A DNA stretch of 64,000 nucleotides from Clostridium sardiniense (lineage in GTDB: Bacteria; Bacillota; Clostridia; Clostridiales; Clostridiaceae), in assembly GCF_016907995.1 (NCBI RefSeq), contig NZ_JAFBDA010000014.1, forward strand, positions 1-64,000, in the 5' to 3' direction. The notes below the pieces were generated by a model. It saw nothing but the letters and a program-made list of their open reading frames with translations, searched no databases and was not told where the DNA came from. The translations under genes were made by a program, and so were the position numbers. Below are positions 52,379 to 62,827 of the stretch, in pieces (position 1 is the stretch's first letter; every line of letters starts with the position of its first letter).

Positions 52379-55300
52379 TTATCTTCTCTTTTTAAGTAAG
52401 ATTAATCCTACTAAAGTTAATAGGCCAGACATAGTGAAAATCTTAAGTGGTATAGTGAACCCTGTTGAAGGTAAAGTTTCATTGGCTTGATCTTTATCAG
52501 GATTCTTATTTGGTTTCTCATCTTGATTATTACCCTGGTTTTCATCCTTATCTCCATTCGGTTTACTGTTATCATCTCCTTGTCCCGGCTTATCTTCCCC
52601 TTGATCAGGTTTATTTTCTGTATCTTCTTTTATCTTATTTAATGATAATTTTTTAACCTCTTTATCAAATGCCTTCTCTATTTTAATTTCATATTTATTA
52701 TCATCCTTCTCATATCCTTTTAAATTTCCTGTATATTTAATGGTATAAGTTCCTGGATCTAATTTTGTTGTCCCAACTCCATCATCATTTGTAGTTATTT
52801 TACCTGCTACTTTATTATCTTTTAAAACTTCATATACAGCATCTTTTATTACAGAACTTCCTTTGCTATCTTCTACTTTAATTTCAACTTCACCTTTAGT
52901 TGAAGCTTTCTTATCACTTGTATATGCTAATTTAAATTTAGGAGTTGTCTTCATTCCTTTTCTACTAACTTCAAGAATCAAATCTCCTCCATCATTATTA
53001 AGCTTTATTCCTTCTAATATTGTTGTATCTACCTCAGCAGCTACGCTAACTTTAGTTGGGAAGATATCATCCTCGTTCTCATAATAACTTACTATATCTC
53101 CAGCTTTTAAACCTCCAGCTTCTATAGTTCCATAATATTTATTATCTAATGTCCTTGGCGCAACTTGATACTCATATATCTTAAACTCATCTGGTATAGG
53201 AGTAACCTCCCAATTTTCATTCTCATAAGCTGTACTAAGCTTTATACTAGTGTCCTTTCCTTCAGCTTTGGTTGTAAAGAATACTCTACCTTCTTTTGAT
53301 CCAAAATCTAAATCATCAAATATTACTATTCCATCTTCTGCTGCAATCTTACTTGCAAATGGTTTTGTATCATTAATATTTTTATATAAAGATACTTCTT
53401 GACCTACTGGAACATTTTTTGCAACAAATCTATCCTTTGCTCCTACATTGTTAAATGCCCTTACTGAATTTAAAAATATATTTTCAGTTTTTGGACTATG
53501 AGCTTCCTCAAATAGTTGGAATTCATACAGTCTTATAGCCTTCCAAGGTGATAATCCTGGATGATCTATCATTATTCTAAAATACCTTCCCGTTACAGGC
53601 TCTTTTAGATTTCTATCCACAATTCCTTCTGTATTATCCACTACAGTATCCACATCTTTATAAGTTTTTCCACCATCATTAGAGACTTGAAGTCTAAAAT
53701 CTTTAGTATTGGTAAGCTTATCTTCTCCTCCAGCCTCTCCATGCATAGTAACCCATCTTTTAATTGTCTTTTCTTCTCCTAGATCTACTTCAAGCCACCC
53801 ACCGAACATATCAGTAGTAGTACACCATTTACTATTATTATCAACAGTTCCATCTACAGCTTTATATGCTGGCTCACCTGCATTTTCAGAACTTGCTCTG
53901 ACCTTTTTATTTAGTGCAACGTTTACAGGAACTTCTTCATTCGGTACTTCTGTATCATTTTCTCCGATATTCCAATTGAATTTTAGTTGTTTTGCTTTTC
54001 CTCTATTATAATTTTTATCAACTGCAACTACTTCGAATTTAAATGATTTCTCATTATCATATCTATTAAATGGCGCTATATAATAAGAATCATTATATGT
54101 TGATCCTACATATTCCCTATCCCCACTTGGCTTAACTCTATATATTTCATAAAAATCTGCACCCTTTACATCATTCCAATAAATTTTAGCTTCAGCCTTC
54201 TTTGAATTATGAAGAAGTGACTTATCTAAAGTTATCTTACTTGTAGCTTCTAGGATCTTATCATTATTTTTTTCTTCTATAGATATGTTTCCTACATTTA
54301 TTTTGTAATTATTAATATCTTCTGAACTATCAAATTTTAAAGAAATCGCAGATACTCTTTTCCCCACATAATTAGCTAAAGAAATTTTTGCAGTATTCCA
54401 TTGACCTGCTTGTCCATCTTTAACATCAAAGAATACAAAGTTTTCATCATCATAACTATCTCCAAAGCATAAACCAATCTTCATATTATTTTCTTTTAAA
54501 GGTGTCTTATATACAAGAGATAGTTCTGTTGATGAATCTACTATATTTAAATTCGTACTATACAGCTTTATATGATTTGGATTTTTACTCTCTAAATTCC
54601 CTTCTATCTTTAATGAACTTCCTCCATTATAAGCATCATTTCTATCAAAATCTGGCTTTAATTTTGATCCATTTGACTCAACTATCCATCTCCATGTTGG
54701 TAGATAATCTTGTATTGCTCTATTATTCCACTCTTTATCTCTTGATAATTTTCCATCTATATAATAATCTTTTCCATGTCCTAAATTAAAGTTAGTAACA
54801 AATGGTAAGCTATTAATTGCTGATTTGTCAGCTACATAATTTGAAAGTCCAACCCATTTTTCGCTTGTATCAGTATTTGCTGGATCACCTGTAGGTCCAA
54901 CCCAGAATTTTTGATCGTGTTTATAAAAATCATCAACATCCTTTGCCATAGAAAAAGTTGAATTTGGACAATACATTGCTAGTGATGTCTTTAATTTCCC
55001 ATTTTCATCTAGAAGATGCTCTACGGGGAATTTGTCATTATATGCATTCTGTTGAACTTCAACACCTGCATATACATCATATTGACTTCTGCCTACACTT
55101 TTTGCAGTATCAACACTCATATCAACTTTACTTTTTTCTGGAAAACTAGTTGATGGCATATCCCAATTATAATTTAGGAAAAACTCATCTGTAACTCTCT
55201 TACCTTCATTTTGGAAAAAGCCTACGTTTAATGGATTCAAAGAATCTTGATATTTAACAGGACCTTCTGTAGTCATTGAATCATACCATCCAATCCTTAT

Positions 55301-56077
55301 ATCCGGCGCAGTTTCTTTCATATAAGTAAAGAACTCAACCATAAGATCAGCATCTTCTTTACTACATCCATAACTTTCTTGATTTATAAACCATCCATCA
55401 AACCCATAAAATCTTGCCATCTCTATCATTTTATCGGCGACTTTGAATTTTCCATCTTTATCTTTAGCTAAAAATTCTCTTATTTGTTCAACATGTCCTT
55501 CCCCAGGCCCCCATGGAAAACCTACTGTTCCAAGTACTGGCACTCCATTTTTATGACCAGAATCTATTACATCAGCTGTTGGCACTAAGAATATTCCCTT
55601 ACTTGTACCTCCCCAATACACATAAGAATCAACATATTGCCAATATGAAAAAGCATATGCATTTTCTGTATCTCCCCCCTGAGATGGCGCATTATCTGAC
55701 TGCGGATTTGTTAGTGCACAATTCATAATTTTTGCATCCTTATTAGCATTCTTATTCACTACAGGACCTGTAAATCTGTCCTGTAATTTTATACTTCCTC
55801 TGTTGTATCTTGCATTCTCATCACTTTCTGGACTCCATTCAAGTAAAGTCTTTATACTGTATCCATTCCCTGTAGGCTGTAGTGTATTCCCTGCCTTTTC
55901 TTGAGTTGATTTTTGATACATTCCTTTCACATAATTGGTAGTTTCTTTCGCAACAGCATCAAGACTTGGAGCCATTGATGCTGTAATTGCAAGTGCTAAT
56001 GCACAAGCTAATGGTCTTTTAGATGCGAAGCTTCTTTTAAAACCTCTAGTTTTATTTTTGTTTGGTTTGATGGACAT
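52379..56077 (-). CDS. Sortase-anchored GH85 endo-beta-N-acetylglucosaminidase
   Basis: A 1232-residue surface enzyme that cleaves the chitobiose core of N-glycans. The signal region (about 1-44, RPLACALALAITASMAPSLDAVA) leads to a GH85 barrel (about 100-420) with the catalytic N232 and E234 in WFINQE. Then come a galactose-binding-like region (about 450-610), an FN3-like domain (about 620-705), and an F5/8 discoidin domain (about 725-860). Beta-rich domains and a SpaA-like prealbumin domain (about 1085-1165) follow, then a Pro/Asp/Lys-rich linker and a sortase signal LPSTG (1202-1206) with hydrophobic tail and KKRR end. It resembles EndoD-type enzymes and should supply glycans to the transporter. 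Confidence 0.95.
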   Translation of the reverse strand: MSIKPNKNKTRGFKRSFASKRPLACALALAITASMAPSLDAVAKETTNYVKGMYQKSTQEKAGNTLQPTGNGYSIKTLLEWSPESDENARYNRGSIKLQDRFTGPVVNKNANKDAKIMNCALTNPQSDNAPSQGGDTENAYAFSYWQYVDSYVYWGGTSKGIFLVPTADVIDSGHKNGVPVLGTVGFPWGPGEGHVEQIREFLAKDKDGKFKVADKMIEMARFYGFDGWFINQESYGCSKEDADLMVEFFTYMKETAPDIRIGWYDSMTTEGPVKYQDSLNPLNVGFFQNEGKRVTDEFFLNYNWDMPSTSFPEKSKVDMSVDTAKSVGRSQYDVYAGVEVQQNAYNDKFPVEHLLDENGKLKTSLAMYCPNSTFSMAKDVDDFYKHDQKFWVGPTGDPANTDTSEKWVGLSNYVADKSAINSLPFVTNFNLGHGKDYYIDGKLSRDKEWNNRAIQDYLPTWRWIVESNGSKLKPDFDRNDAYNGGSSLKIEGNLESKNPNHIKLYSTNLNIVDSSTELSLVYKTPLKENNMKIGLCFGDSYDDENFVFFDVKDGQAGQWNTAKISLANYVGKRVSAISLKFDSSEDINNYKINVGNISIEEKNNDKILEATSKITLDKSLLHNSKKAEAKIYWNDVKGADFYEIYRVKPSGDREYVGSTYNDSYYIAPFNRYDNEKSFKFEVVAVDKNYNRGKAKQLKFNWNIGENDTEVPNEEVPVNVALNKKVRASSENAGEPAYKAVDGTVDNNSKWCTTTDMFGGWLEVDLGEEKTIKRWVTMHGEAGGEDKLTNTKDFRLQVSNDGGKTYKDVDTVVDNTEGIVDRNLKEPVTGRYFRIMIDHPGLSPWKAIRLYEFQLFEEAHSPKTENIFLNSVRAFNNVGAKDRFVAKNVPVGQEVSLYKNINDTKPFASKIAAEDGIVIFDDLDFGSKEGRVFFTTKAEGKDTSIKLSTAYENENWEVTPIPDEFKIYEYQVAPRTLDNKYYGTIEAGGLKAGDIVSYYENEDDIFPTKVSVAAEVDTTILEGIKLNNDGGDLILEVSRKGMKTTPKFKLAYTSDKKASTKGEVEIKVEDSKGSSVIKDAVYEVLKDNKVAGKITTNDDGVGTTKLDPGTYTIKYTGNLKGYEKDDNKYEIKIEKAFDKEVKKLSLNKIKEDTENKPDQGEDKPGQGDDNSKPNGDKDENQGNNQDEKPNKNPDKDQANETLPSTGFTIPLKIFTMSGLLTLVGLILLKKRR

Positions 56078-56107
56078 TGTTATTTTCCCCCTCTGCTTTA
56101 AAAAAAT

Positions 56108-58525
56108 TTATAATATTGTCACTTGATCTACGAACATAAAAGCTGGACCTTCTCCTGCCATTATGCTCCAATCTGGACATAGACCTTCACTCTTTGCAAA
56201 TATTCTTATATAACGTATATTCCATACGCTGTTTGTAGATATATTCTTAACTCCAACTTCTGTTCTAGGTACAGAGTTTTCATTATATATGCGATCTATT
56301 CTTTTAAAAGCTTTTCCATCAACTGACACCTCAAAATCCACATACCTCGGATAGTATATCCAAGCCCTGGTGTCTTGTAAGAAACCAACTGTTATACTAT
56401 TTATCTTTTTAATCTCACCTAAATCAACAGTAACATCCATATCTTCATAATATCCAAGCCAATTACCATCTGTATAATCTGAAGTTCCCTTATTACCATC
56501 TATAAGATCATATATACCTTTTTTATTAAATTTATCAATATCTACTGGCTTTGTATTACCTATCATATCTTTTATAGATATTGTTTTATAAAGTCTTCCC
56601 TCTACGACTTCACTTTCTTTAAATCCATCTTTAAAAGCAATAGCTTTTATAGTTGATTCTTTACCTAAAATTATAGGTTTTTCATAAACAGGAGATTCTA
56701 TATCTGGGGTACTTCCATCTACTGTATAATGAATCTCTCCATCCTCCTCATTGTTTTCTATTTTAAATATTTGAATATCATCATTTTTGCTAAGTATTAC
56801 ATTTGGAATTATATTAGGCTTTAAAGCTCTAAGCTTCATCTTTGAGTTTTTAGTAATTCTTTTATTTATAGGAATATATTTATCTATGGATTCTATATTT
56901 TCGGCAAACTCTTTATTTAAGAATTCTCCTGATTTATTAGGTATATTATTTTTGGAAAGAACTATAGTAATATCATTTTTTTCACTAATTATTAGGATAC
57001 TTCCATCATTTTTCAATTTAAAATCACCATCATCTAATGAAATTCTATATTCAAATCCATTATGATTACATATTAGCATCTTTCTATTTAAATCTTTCAA
57101 AACTGGCAATTTATTAATATGAATAGCTAATTTCTTATCATTGCTAGAAATGCTCTTCATAGATATCTTTATCTTACTTTCATTACAGTTTATTATGACA
57201 AAATTATAATTTTCACATTTCCATTCTATATTGTAAATAGATTCCCCATTTGTTGAAAACTTAGGTTCTTTCCCCTTTAACCTTTGAATTTTATTTTCAT
57301 TATCTAAAGTTATAAAATCTATTGATGCACGAGACTCATCATCACTCCACTTATGAGCATTTAATATAGGCAATGAATCAAATATACTTTCATCATCATC
57401 TAAAGTATCATCATAATATCTTGATTTATAATTTTCATTAAACAGATGTAAATCTCTTATAGAAAGTTTATTATTCTCCCAAAGAAAACTTACTCTATAA
57501 AATCTACTATTGTACCAAAGTGTTCTCAAATTCTCATCTTTATTCCAATCCTCTGATGCAACAAATGTTGTTGGAGGAGTTAAATTATATTTTTTCTTAT
57601 ACCACTTACCTGTTTCCTCTAAAGTCTGAACTCTTACCGCTCCCATTCTTTCAAGTTCTGCTATATAAGGAATTTGAAGTTCGTATCCTTTTCTCATTGT
57701 ATTCCATAAAAATGTATTTTCTTGACCTACTTGAACATAGGAAAATCCTAAGACGTCTTCCTTTGTAAATCTATCAAGTAGCCACTTTACCCATTCCTCC
57801 GTTTGTCCAATTACGGAAGCTGGTTCTAAAGTATGTACTCCAGTAACTGATTTTCTTAAGCCATCCTCAAAGCTATATATAGGATCTGGTCCAAGCATTC
57901 TAAATATAGGTATATCTATTTGCATTTCTGTTCTTTGCGCTGGAATGTACTCATTAAATTTACTTGGATAATATCCTTGATTAAAATACCCTCCCCATAG
58001 TGTAAACCCATCTGTTCCAATTTGATCTCTACATAAAGCCGCCGCTACTACTCCATATTTTTCTTTAAAGTAATTAAGTGTAATTATATCTATTACCCAT
58101 GATCCGACGGTCTTTGGGTAATATCCAAATATTTCTTTAAAATCCTCCATATAAACATCAACCATTTTCATTCTATCTTCTGGTTTATATCCTAGTGAAT
58201 ATCCTATATTTACATGGTCATCTACTGGAGTTTTTCCCTTCCACTCTACATTAGACTTTTTTGCAAGTGTCTCATCAATTTCCCACCACACTGCAACTTC
58301 ATCATAATCATCTATATTTTCTTTGATAAGATTAGAATATTTTTCATCCATAAGTGCATCATATTTTAATGCATATGTTGCCGGCAGATTATACCGTTTT
58401 AATGTTTCCATTTGATATAAAACTGTATCAAAATCATCCTTTACAAACTCTCCACTAGGATAAACTGTTTTTCTTATAAAATTATAAATATTTACTATTG
58501 TAGGAGCTCTATCTCTTGACTTCAT
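56108..58525 (-). CDS. Unrecognised putative carbohydrate-active enzyme with chitobiase-type and discoidin C-terminal domains
   Basis: An 805-residue protein that starts at ATG 58525, after GGAGG; the longer frame is not used. There is no signal peptide. Residues about 1-340 look like a deacetylase/GH38/GH57-type barrel (YALKYDALMDE, VAVWWEIDETLAKK, GSWVIDIITLNYFKEKYGV, CRDQIGTDGFTLWGGY), but I cannot assign a known family. The middle (340-600) is beta-rich. About residues 610-660 are a chitobiase-type C-terminal domain (HYTVDGSTPDIESPVYEKPI), and about 670-805 an F5/8 discoidin domain (DYTDGNWLGYYEDMDVTVDLG). It lies between GH38 and GH85 genes, so it probably acts on N-glycan fragments in the cytoplasm. 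The activity is unknown. Confidence 0.8.
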   Translation of the reverse strand: MKSRDRAPTIVNIYNFIRKTVYPSGEFVKDDFDTVLYQMETLKRYNLPATYALKYDALMDEKYSNLIKENIDDYDEVAVWWEIDETLAKKSNVEWKGKTPVDDHVNIGYSLGYKPEDRMKMVDVYMEDFKEIFGYYPKTVGSWVIDIITLNYFKEKYGVVAAALCRDQIGTDGFTLWGGYFNQGYYPSKFNEYIPAQRTEMQIDIPIFRMLGPDPIYSFEDGLRKSVTGVHTLEPASVIGQTEEWVKWLLDRFTKEDVLGFSYVQVGQENTFLWNTMRKGYELQIPYIAELERMGAVRVQTLEETGKWYKKKYNLTPPTTFVASEDWNKDENLRTLWYNSRFYRVSFLWENNKLSIRDLHLFNENYKSRYYDDTLDDDESIFDSLPILNAHKWSDDESRASIDFITLDNENKIQRLKGKEPKFSTNGESIYNIEWKCENYNFVIINCNESKIKISMKSISSNDKKLAIHINKLPVLKDLNRKMLICNHNGFEYRISLDDGDFKLKNDGSILIISEKNDITIVLSKNNIPNKSGEFLNKEFAENIESIDKYIPINKRITKNSKMKLRALKPNIIPNVILSKNDDIQIFKIENNEEDGEIHYTVDGSTPDIESPVYEKPIILGKESTIKAIAFKDGFKESEVVEGRLYKTISIKDMIGNTKPVDIDKFNKKGIYDLIDGNKGTSDYTDGNWLGYYEDMDVTVDLGEIKKINSITVGFLQDTRAWIYYPRYVDFEVSVDGKAFKRIDRIYNENSVPRTEVGVKNISTNSVWNIRYIRIFAKSEGLCPDWSIMAGEGPAFMFVDQVTIL

Positions 58526-58584
58526 AACTCTACCTCCTGCTAATATCACTATACTAGCTTAATTAACTTTTTAGATATATAAAT

Positions 58585-58622
58585 AGAAGTATCTACTCAT
58601 TTATTTATTCGTAGATACTTCT
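58585..58622 (-). other. Long intercistronic hairpin between GH38 and the unknown enzyme
   Basis: AGAAGTATCTAC and GTAGATACTTCT form a 12-bp perfect stem around a 14-base loop. The following sequence on the minus strand is not a U tract (ATTTATATA), so partial termination or mRNA protection within the operon is more likely than full termination. Confidence 0.6.
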
Positions 58623-58652
58623 ATGATTTCTTCTATATTCCTTCTTAATCTA

Positions 58653-61600
58653 CTACTTTAATTTAAGTTTGAATGTCTTTATTTCAAATGGTTTAATTGT
58701 GAAGTTAACTTTATTTTCATCTGCATTAAGTACTTCTAAGTCTCTTTCCATTAGGTTACATTCGCATATTTCTTCTATATCTTTAAAGAACTCTAAAGTA
58801 GCATTTGTTCTCTTGTTGTGGAACTCATACATTCTTACTATTAAGTGATCTGTATCTTCAGCCTTCTTAATAACTTCAATCATGATGTTTTCCTTATTTA
58901 CCTTAACTAAGCTTAATTCATCTTCTAATTCTCCAGTATGTGATTCTTCAACTTTTGCATATAGTGGAGTATTTAACTTATAAGCTTCATTAGCTGTCTT
59001 TGCCTTCTTCCAATCTCCTTCATGACTGTAGATTGAATATGTGAAGAAGTGTTCTTCTTTATCTGCATCTGGATTTGGATCACAAGATGATTTTAATAGA
59101 GTTAATCTCATATTTCCATCTTTAATATCATGTCCATACTTTGAATTATTAAGTAATGATACCCCAAAGTCTCCTTCTGATAAATCTGCCCATTTATGCC
59201 CACAAACTTCAAATCTTGCAACATCCCATGAAGTATTGCTGTGTGTAGGTCTTGTAACATTTCCATATTGAATTTCGTAAGTTGCTTCTTTAGTATTTAT
59301 ATCAATTGGGAATGCTGCTTTAACAACTACATCTCTTTCTTTCCAATCTATATATGTGTCAAAGTCAACTCTCTCTAAGTCATTATATACATATACCTTT
59401 TGTACTATTGTTGATTCTAAGAACTTTCTTTCTATCTTTAATGTACTTCTTACTGGACCTCTTTCTATTACTTCAATATTTTGAATATCATCTATCTTCC
59501 ACATTTTTTCTTTGTAGTAGATATCTATATCCCAGTTATCAAAGCACATTGGCTTATCTTCAAATGCTTGTATTTCATTTCCTATAGCACCATCTTTTAA
59601 GATTTCTCTATTAGCTGCTTTGTTTATGAATGATACAATTTGTCCCTTATCATCAAGCTCAATCTTGAAGAATTTATTTTCTGCTCCATTTTCAGAAACT
59701 TCTACAACATCATTAGATACTTTAGTTGCTTCTACTATCTTAAATGACTTATGTCCATTAGCAGGAATATTTTCTGCAAAGAATATTGCTTTATTTCCTT
59801 CTATCTTTTGGCATACTAGCTCCTCGCCATTATTATCTAAAACAGCAGGATTAGTTATATCTTCTGGAATATCAAATGTAGCTATATCACTTCTTTCAAA
59901 TCCTAGAGTATTTGATACAACAACACTTCTATCCTTTAGATTAATATTTGAAGTAATATTTGATAAACCTTCTCCTATTAACTCTTTACCATTTTGTATT
60001 AATGCCTTGTATTCAACATCTGTTACATCATAAACTTCCTTTATTGATGAACCTGGTATAATATCGTGGAATTGATTTAATAATACTGTTTCCCATGAAT
60101 CATTTATACTTCTGTATGGATAGTTATTTCCAAGTAACATTGACATTGAGTTTAACTTCTCTGCTGCTGTGTACATATTTTCGCAGATTCTGTTATCTCT
60201 TTTATTTCTAGCCATTGAAGTATATGTTCCTCTATGATATTCAAGATATAATTCTCCAACCCATTTTGGTAATTTCTTATTTCCTGAAACTTGTTCTTCA
60301 AGTCTCTTGAAGTAATCTAATGATGTACCCATCTTAACTCTTGGAGCTCCTGGTATCCCCTTAGCTAATCTTCTTCCATTTTCAAGCATTTCTAGAGTGG
60401 CACCACCACCACCATCTCCCCATCCAAAGGAAACTAGAACATCATTATTTATATTCTTATTTTGATATCTTCTCCATGCACCCATTATTGCATCTGGTTG
60501 AATGTGTCCATTATAAGTTGTGAAGTGTGATTCTCTTTCTTGTCCTGGTCCAGTTGTTGTTATAAAGTGTGTTAATACTTCTGATCCATCTATTCCTTGC
60601 CACATGAAAGTATCATTTGGAATTTTATTAAATTGATTCCATGCAATCTTAGTTGTCATAAAGTAATCGACATCTGATTTCTTTAAAATTTGAGGAATAG
60701 CTGCTGAGTATCCAAATACATCTGGAAGCCATAATATCTTGTTATCAACATTAAATTCTTCTTTAAAGAATCTTTTTCCATGTAATATTTGTCTTACTAA
60801 TGATTCTCCTGATGTTACATTACAATCAGCTTCAAGCCACATAGCTCCTTCTGGTTCCCAAACACCTTCTTCAATCTTTTCCTTAACTTTTGCATAAATT
60901 CCTGGATGATCTTCCTTTAAGAATTTATATAGTTGAGGTTGGCTTGACATAAATATATATTCTGGATATTCTTCCATAAGCTTTAACACTGTTGAGAAAC
61001 TTCTTGCAACTTTTTCTCTAGTTTGCGCAACTGTCCAAAGCCATGCAACGTCTATATGAGTATGTCCAACACATGTTGCAATTACATCTTCATGTCCACA
61101 TAATTCCCCATAGAACTTATCATTTAAGAACTCATTTGCCTTCTTTACGCTCTCATCATATAATTCTGTCTTTGGTCTTCTTAAATCAATTAAGTTAACT
61201 GCATCATTTAAAACAGTTATCATATCTATTCTATTTTTATCTTCTTTATCTAACTCTTTGCAAACATCTACTGGTACTTTTAAGTTCCAATATAACTCTC
61301 TTGCATCCATATCAATTACTACTAACTTACCATGTAATGTAGCCTTTTTATCAGCAAGCATTCCTGCATATGCATGTAAGTCTATTTCATATTTTTCACC
61401 TGCAACTGCATCATGAGTTAATATGACTTCTCTATGATTTATATCAACCCCTTGAATTTGTTCTCCATTAACATATAGGATAAATTGAGGATTTGTTGCA
61501 TCCCATCCTTCTTCGAATGTATGAAAGTTTAAAGCTATAGTTTGTCCAGCAAAACTTTCTGGAACTTCAACTGAGCACTTAAACCATCCATGGCAGTCTT

Positions 61601-61784
61601 TTCCTCCCCATAGATCTCCTGTTTTAAATTCTCTCCAACCATCTTCTGGTGCTTCTTTTATTAAATCAATGTTATGATAGTTTCCATCTATATACATATA
61701 GTTTTCAAGATTAATTTGATCTCTATATACGTGTTTTGAAATTTCTCCACAAATTTTATCAATTCTTTCTAATAAATAATACAT
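58653..61784 (-). CDS. GH38 alpha-mannosidase (cytoplasmic)
   Basis: A 1043-residue enzyme without a signal peptide. The catalytic barrel has the metal ligands H241, H243 and D245 in GHTHIDVAWLW, and the nucleophile D355 in WLPDVFGYS. VGELYLEYHRGTYTS follows near residue 510, and large beta-domains fill the C-terminal half. GH38 bacterial enzymes remove alpha-linked mannose from N-glycan fragments. It starts after AGAGAGGG, 69 bases behind the permease gene, and is likely co-transcribed with it. Confidence 0.95.
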   Translation of the reverse strand: MYYLLERIDKICGEISKHVYRDQINLENYMYIDGNYHNIDLIKEAPEDGWREFKTGDLWGGKDCHGWFKCSVEVPESFAGQTIALNFHTFEEGWDATNPQFILYVNGEQIQGVDINHREVILTHDAVAGEKYEIDLHAYAGMLADKKATLHGKLVVIDMDARELYWNLKVPVDVCKELDKEDKNRIDMITVLNDAVNLIDLRRPKTELYDESVKKANEFLNDKFYGELCGHEDVIATCVGHTHIDVAWLWTVAQTREKVARSFSTVLKLMEEYPEYIFMSSQPQLYKFLKEDHPGIYAKVKEKIEEGVWEPEGAMWLEADCNVTSGESLVRQILHGKRFFKEEFNVDNKILWLPDVFGYSAAIPQILKKSDVDYFMTTKIAWNQFNKIPNDTFMWQGIDGSEVLTHFITTTGPGQERESHFTTYNGHIQPDAIMGAWRRYQNKNINNDVLVSFGWGDGGGGATLEMLENGRRLAKGIPGAPRVKMGTSLDYFKRLEEQVSGNKKLPKWVGELYLEYHRGTYTSMARNKRDNRICENMYTAAEKLNSMSMLLGNNYPYRSINDSWETVLLNQFHDIIPGSSIKEVYDVTDVEYKALIQNGKELIGEGLSNITSNINLKDRSVVVSNTLGFERSDIATFDIPEDITNPAVLDNNGEELVCQKIEGNKAIFFAENIPANGHKSFKIVEATKVSNDVVEVSENGAENKFFKIELDDKGQIVSFINKAANREILKDGAIGNEIQAFEDKPMCFDNWDIDIYYKEKMWKIDDIQNIEVIERGPVRSTLKIERKFLESTIVQKVYVYNDLERVDFDTYIDWKERDVVVKAAFPIDINTKEATYEIQYGNVTRPTHSNTSWDVARFEVCGHKWADLSEGDFGVSLLNNSKYGHDIKDGNMRLTLLKSSCDPNPDADKEEHFFTYSIYSHEGDWKKAKTANEAYKLNTPLYAKVEESHTGELEDELSLVKVNKENIMIEVIKKAEDTDHLIVRMYEFHNKRTNATLEFFKDIEEICECNLMERDLEVLNADENKVNFTIKPFEIKTFKLKLK

Positions 61785-61853
61785 AATATATCCCTCTCTA
61801 ACTTATATACTCTATTGTCTTTTATGATTAATTTATATTTATTAATTTAATTT

Positions 61854-62807
61854 TTACTCTTTTACTGCTCCAACTGTTAGTCCACTTACGAAATACTTTT
61901 GGAAGAATGGATATGCAAATATGATAGGAATTGTAGTTATAACAACTATTGCCATCTTAGCTGTATCCTTTGGCATTGCTGCAGCAGCTTCTACTGCATT
62001 TGTTCCAAGGGTAGCCGAGTTATTTGCTAAGAATTCCATTGATGTCTCCAATCTAATAAGTAAGTACTGTAATGGAACTAAACTATTTTTATCAATATAA
62101 AGCATTGCGTTAAACCAATCATTCCAGAATCCAAGTGTTAAGAATAATGCTATCGTTGCTATTGCTGGAAGTGATATTGGAAGAACTATCTTTAAGAATA
62201 ATTTCCACTCTGATGCACCATCTATCTTAGCTGATTCTACAACTGCATCTGGTACTGTTGTCTTAAAGAATGTTCTAAGTATTATAATATGGAATGAACT
62301 TACGCATATAGGAAGTATCAATGCAAGTAAGTTATTCTTAAGTCCTAAGAAACTCGTTACAACCATATATGATGCAACCATACCACCTGAGAATAACATT
62401 GGTATAAATATTAGTTTTGTAAAGAACTTTTTATATGCAAAGTTCTTTCTTGATAGTGCATATGCATAAGTTGTCATAATTACAAGCCCTAATAATGTAC
62501 CAGCTATAGTTATAAATATAGTTATTCCATATGATCTCATTATTTCTCCGCCTGAGAATACGAATTTATATGCTTCTAAACTCCACTCCTCTGGCCAAAA
62601 TCTATATCCGTTCATTTGAAGTGCTTGCTCACTAGTAAATGATATAATAATAACGAATATAAATGGTATTATACAGAGTGCCGCCAATATACCAAAGAAT
62701 ATATTAAATGCAATATTTGTAGGTTTTGATATAGAGTTAAACTTATTTACTCCATCCACTTCTTCTTTACCTTTACTGAATATTTTATTTTTTATTTTAT
62801 CTATCAT
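61854..62807 (-). CDS. Carbohydrate ABC transporter permease (second subunit, MalG/LplC type)
   Basis: A 317-residue membrane protein with six hydrophobic segments and the EAA loop (VESAKIDGASEWKLFLKIVLPISLPAI) that docks the ATPase. The C-terminal FFQKYFVSGLTVGAVKE is typical of the MalG/LplC-type subunit. It pairs with the gene 20 bases upstream, with the lipoprotein at 48908 as likely receptor and the MsmK ATPase as motor. Confidence 0.94.
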   Translation of the reverse strand: MIDKIKNKIFSKGKEEVDGVNKFNSISKPTNIAFNIFFGILAALCIIPFIFVIIISFTSEQALQMNGYRFWPEEWSLEAYKFVFSGGEIMRSYGITIFITIAGTLLGLVIMTTYAYALSRKNFAYKKFFTKLIFIPMLFSGGMVASYMVVTSFLGLKNNLLALILPICVSSFHIIILRTFFKTTVPDAVVESAKIDGASEWKLFLKIVLPISLPAIATIALFLTLGFWNDWFNAMLYIDKNSLVPLQYLLIRLETSMEFLANNSATLGTNAVEAAAAMPKDTAKMAIVVITTIPIIFAYPFFQKYFVSGLTVGAVKE

Positions 62808-62827
62808 AATCTACACCGCCTTTACTC

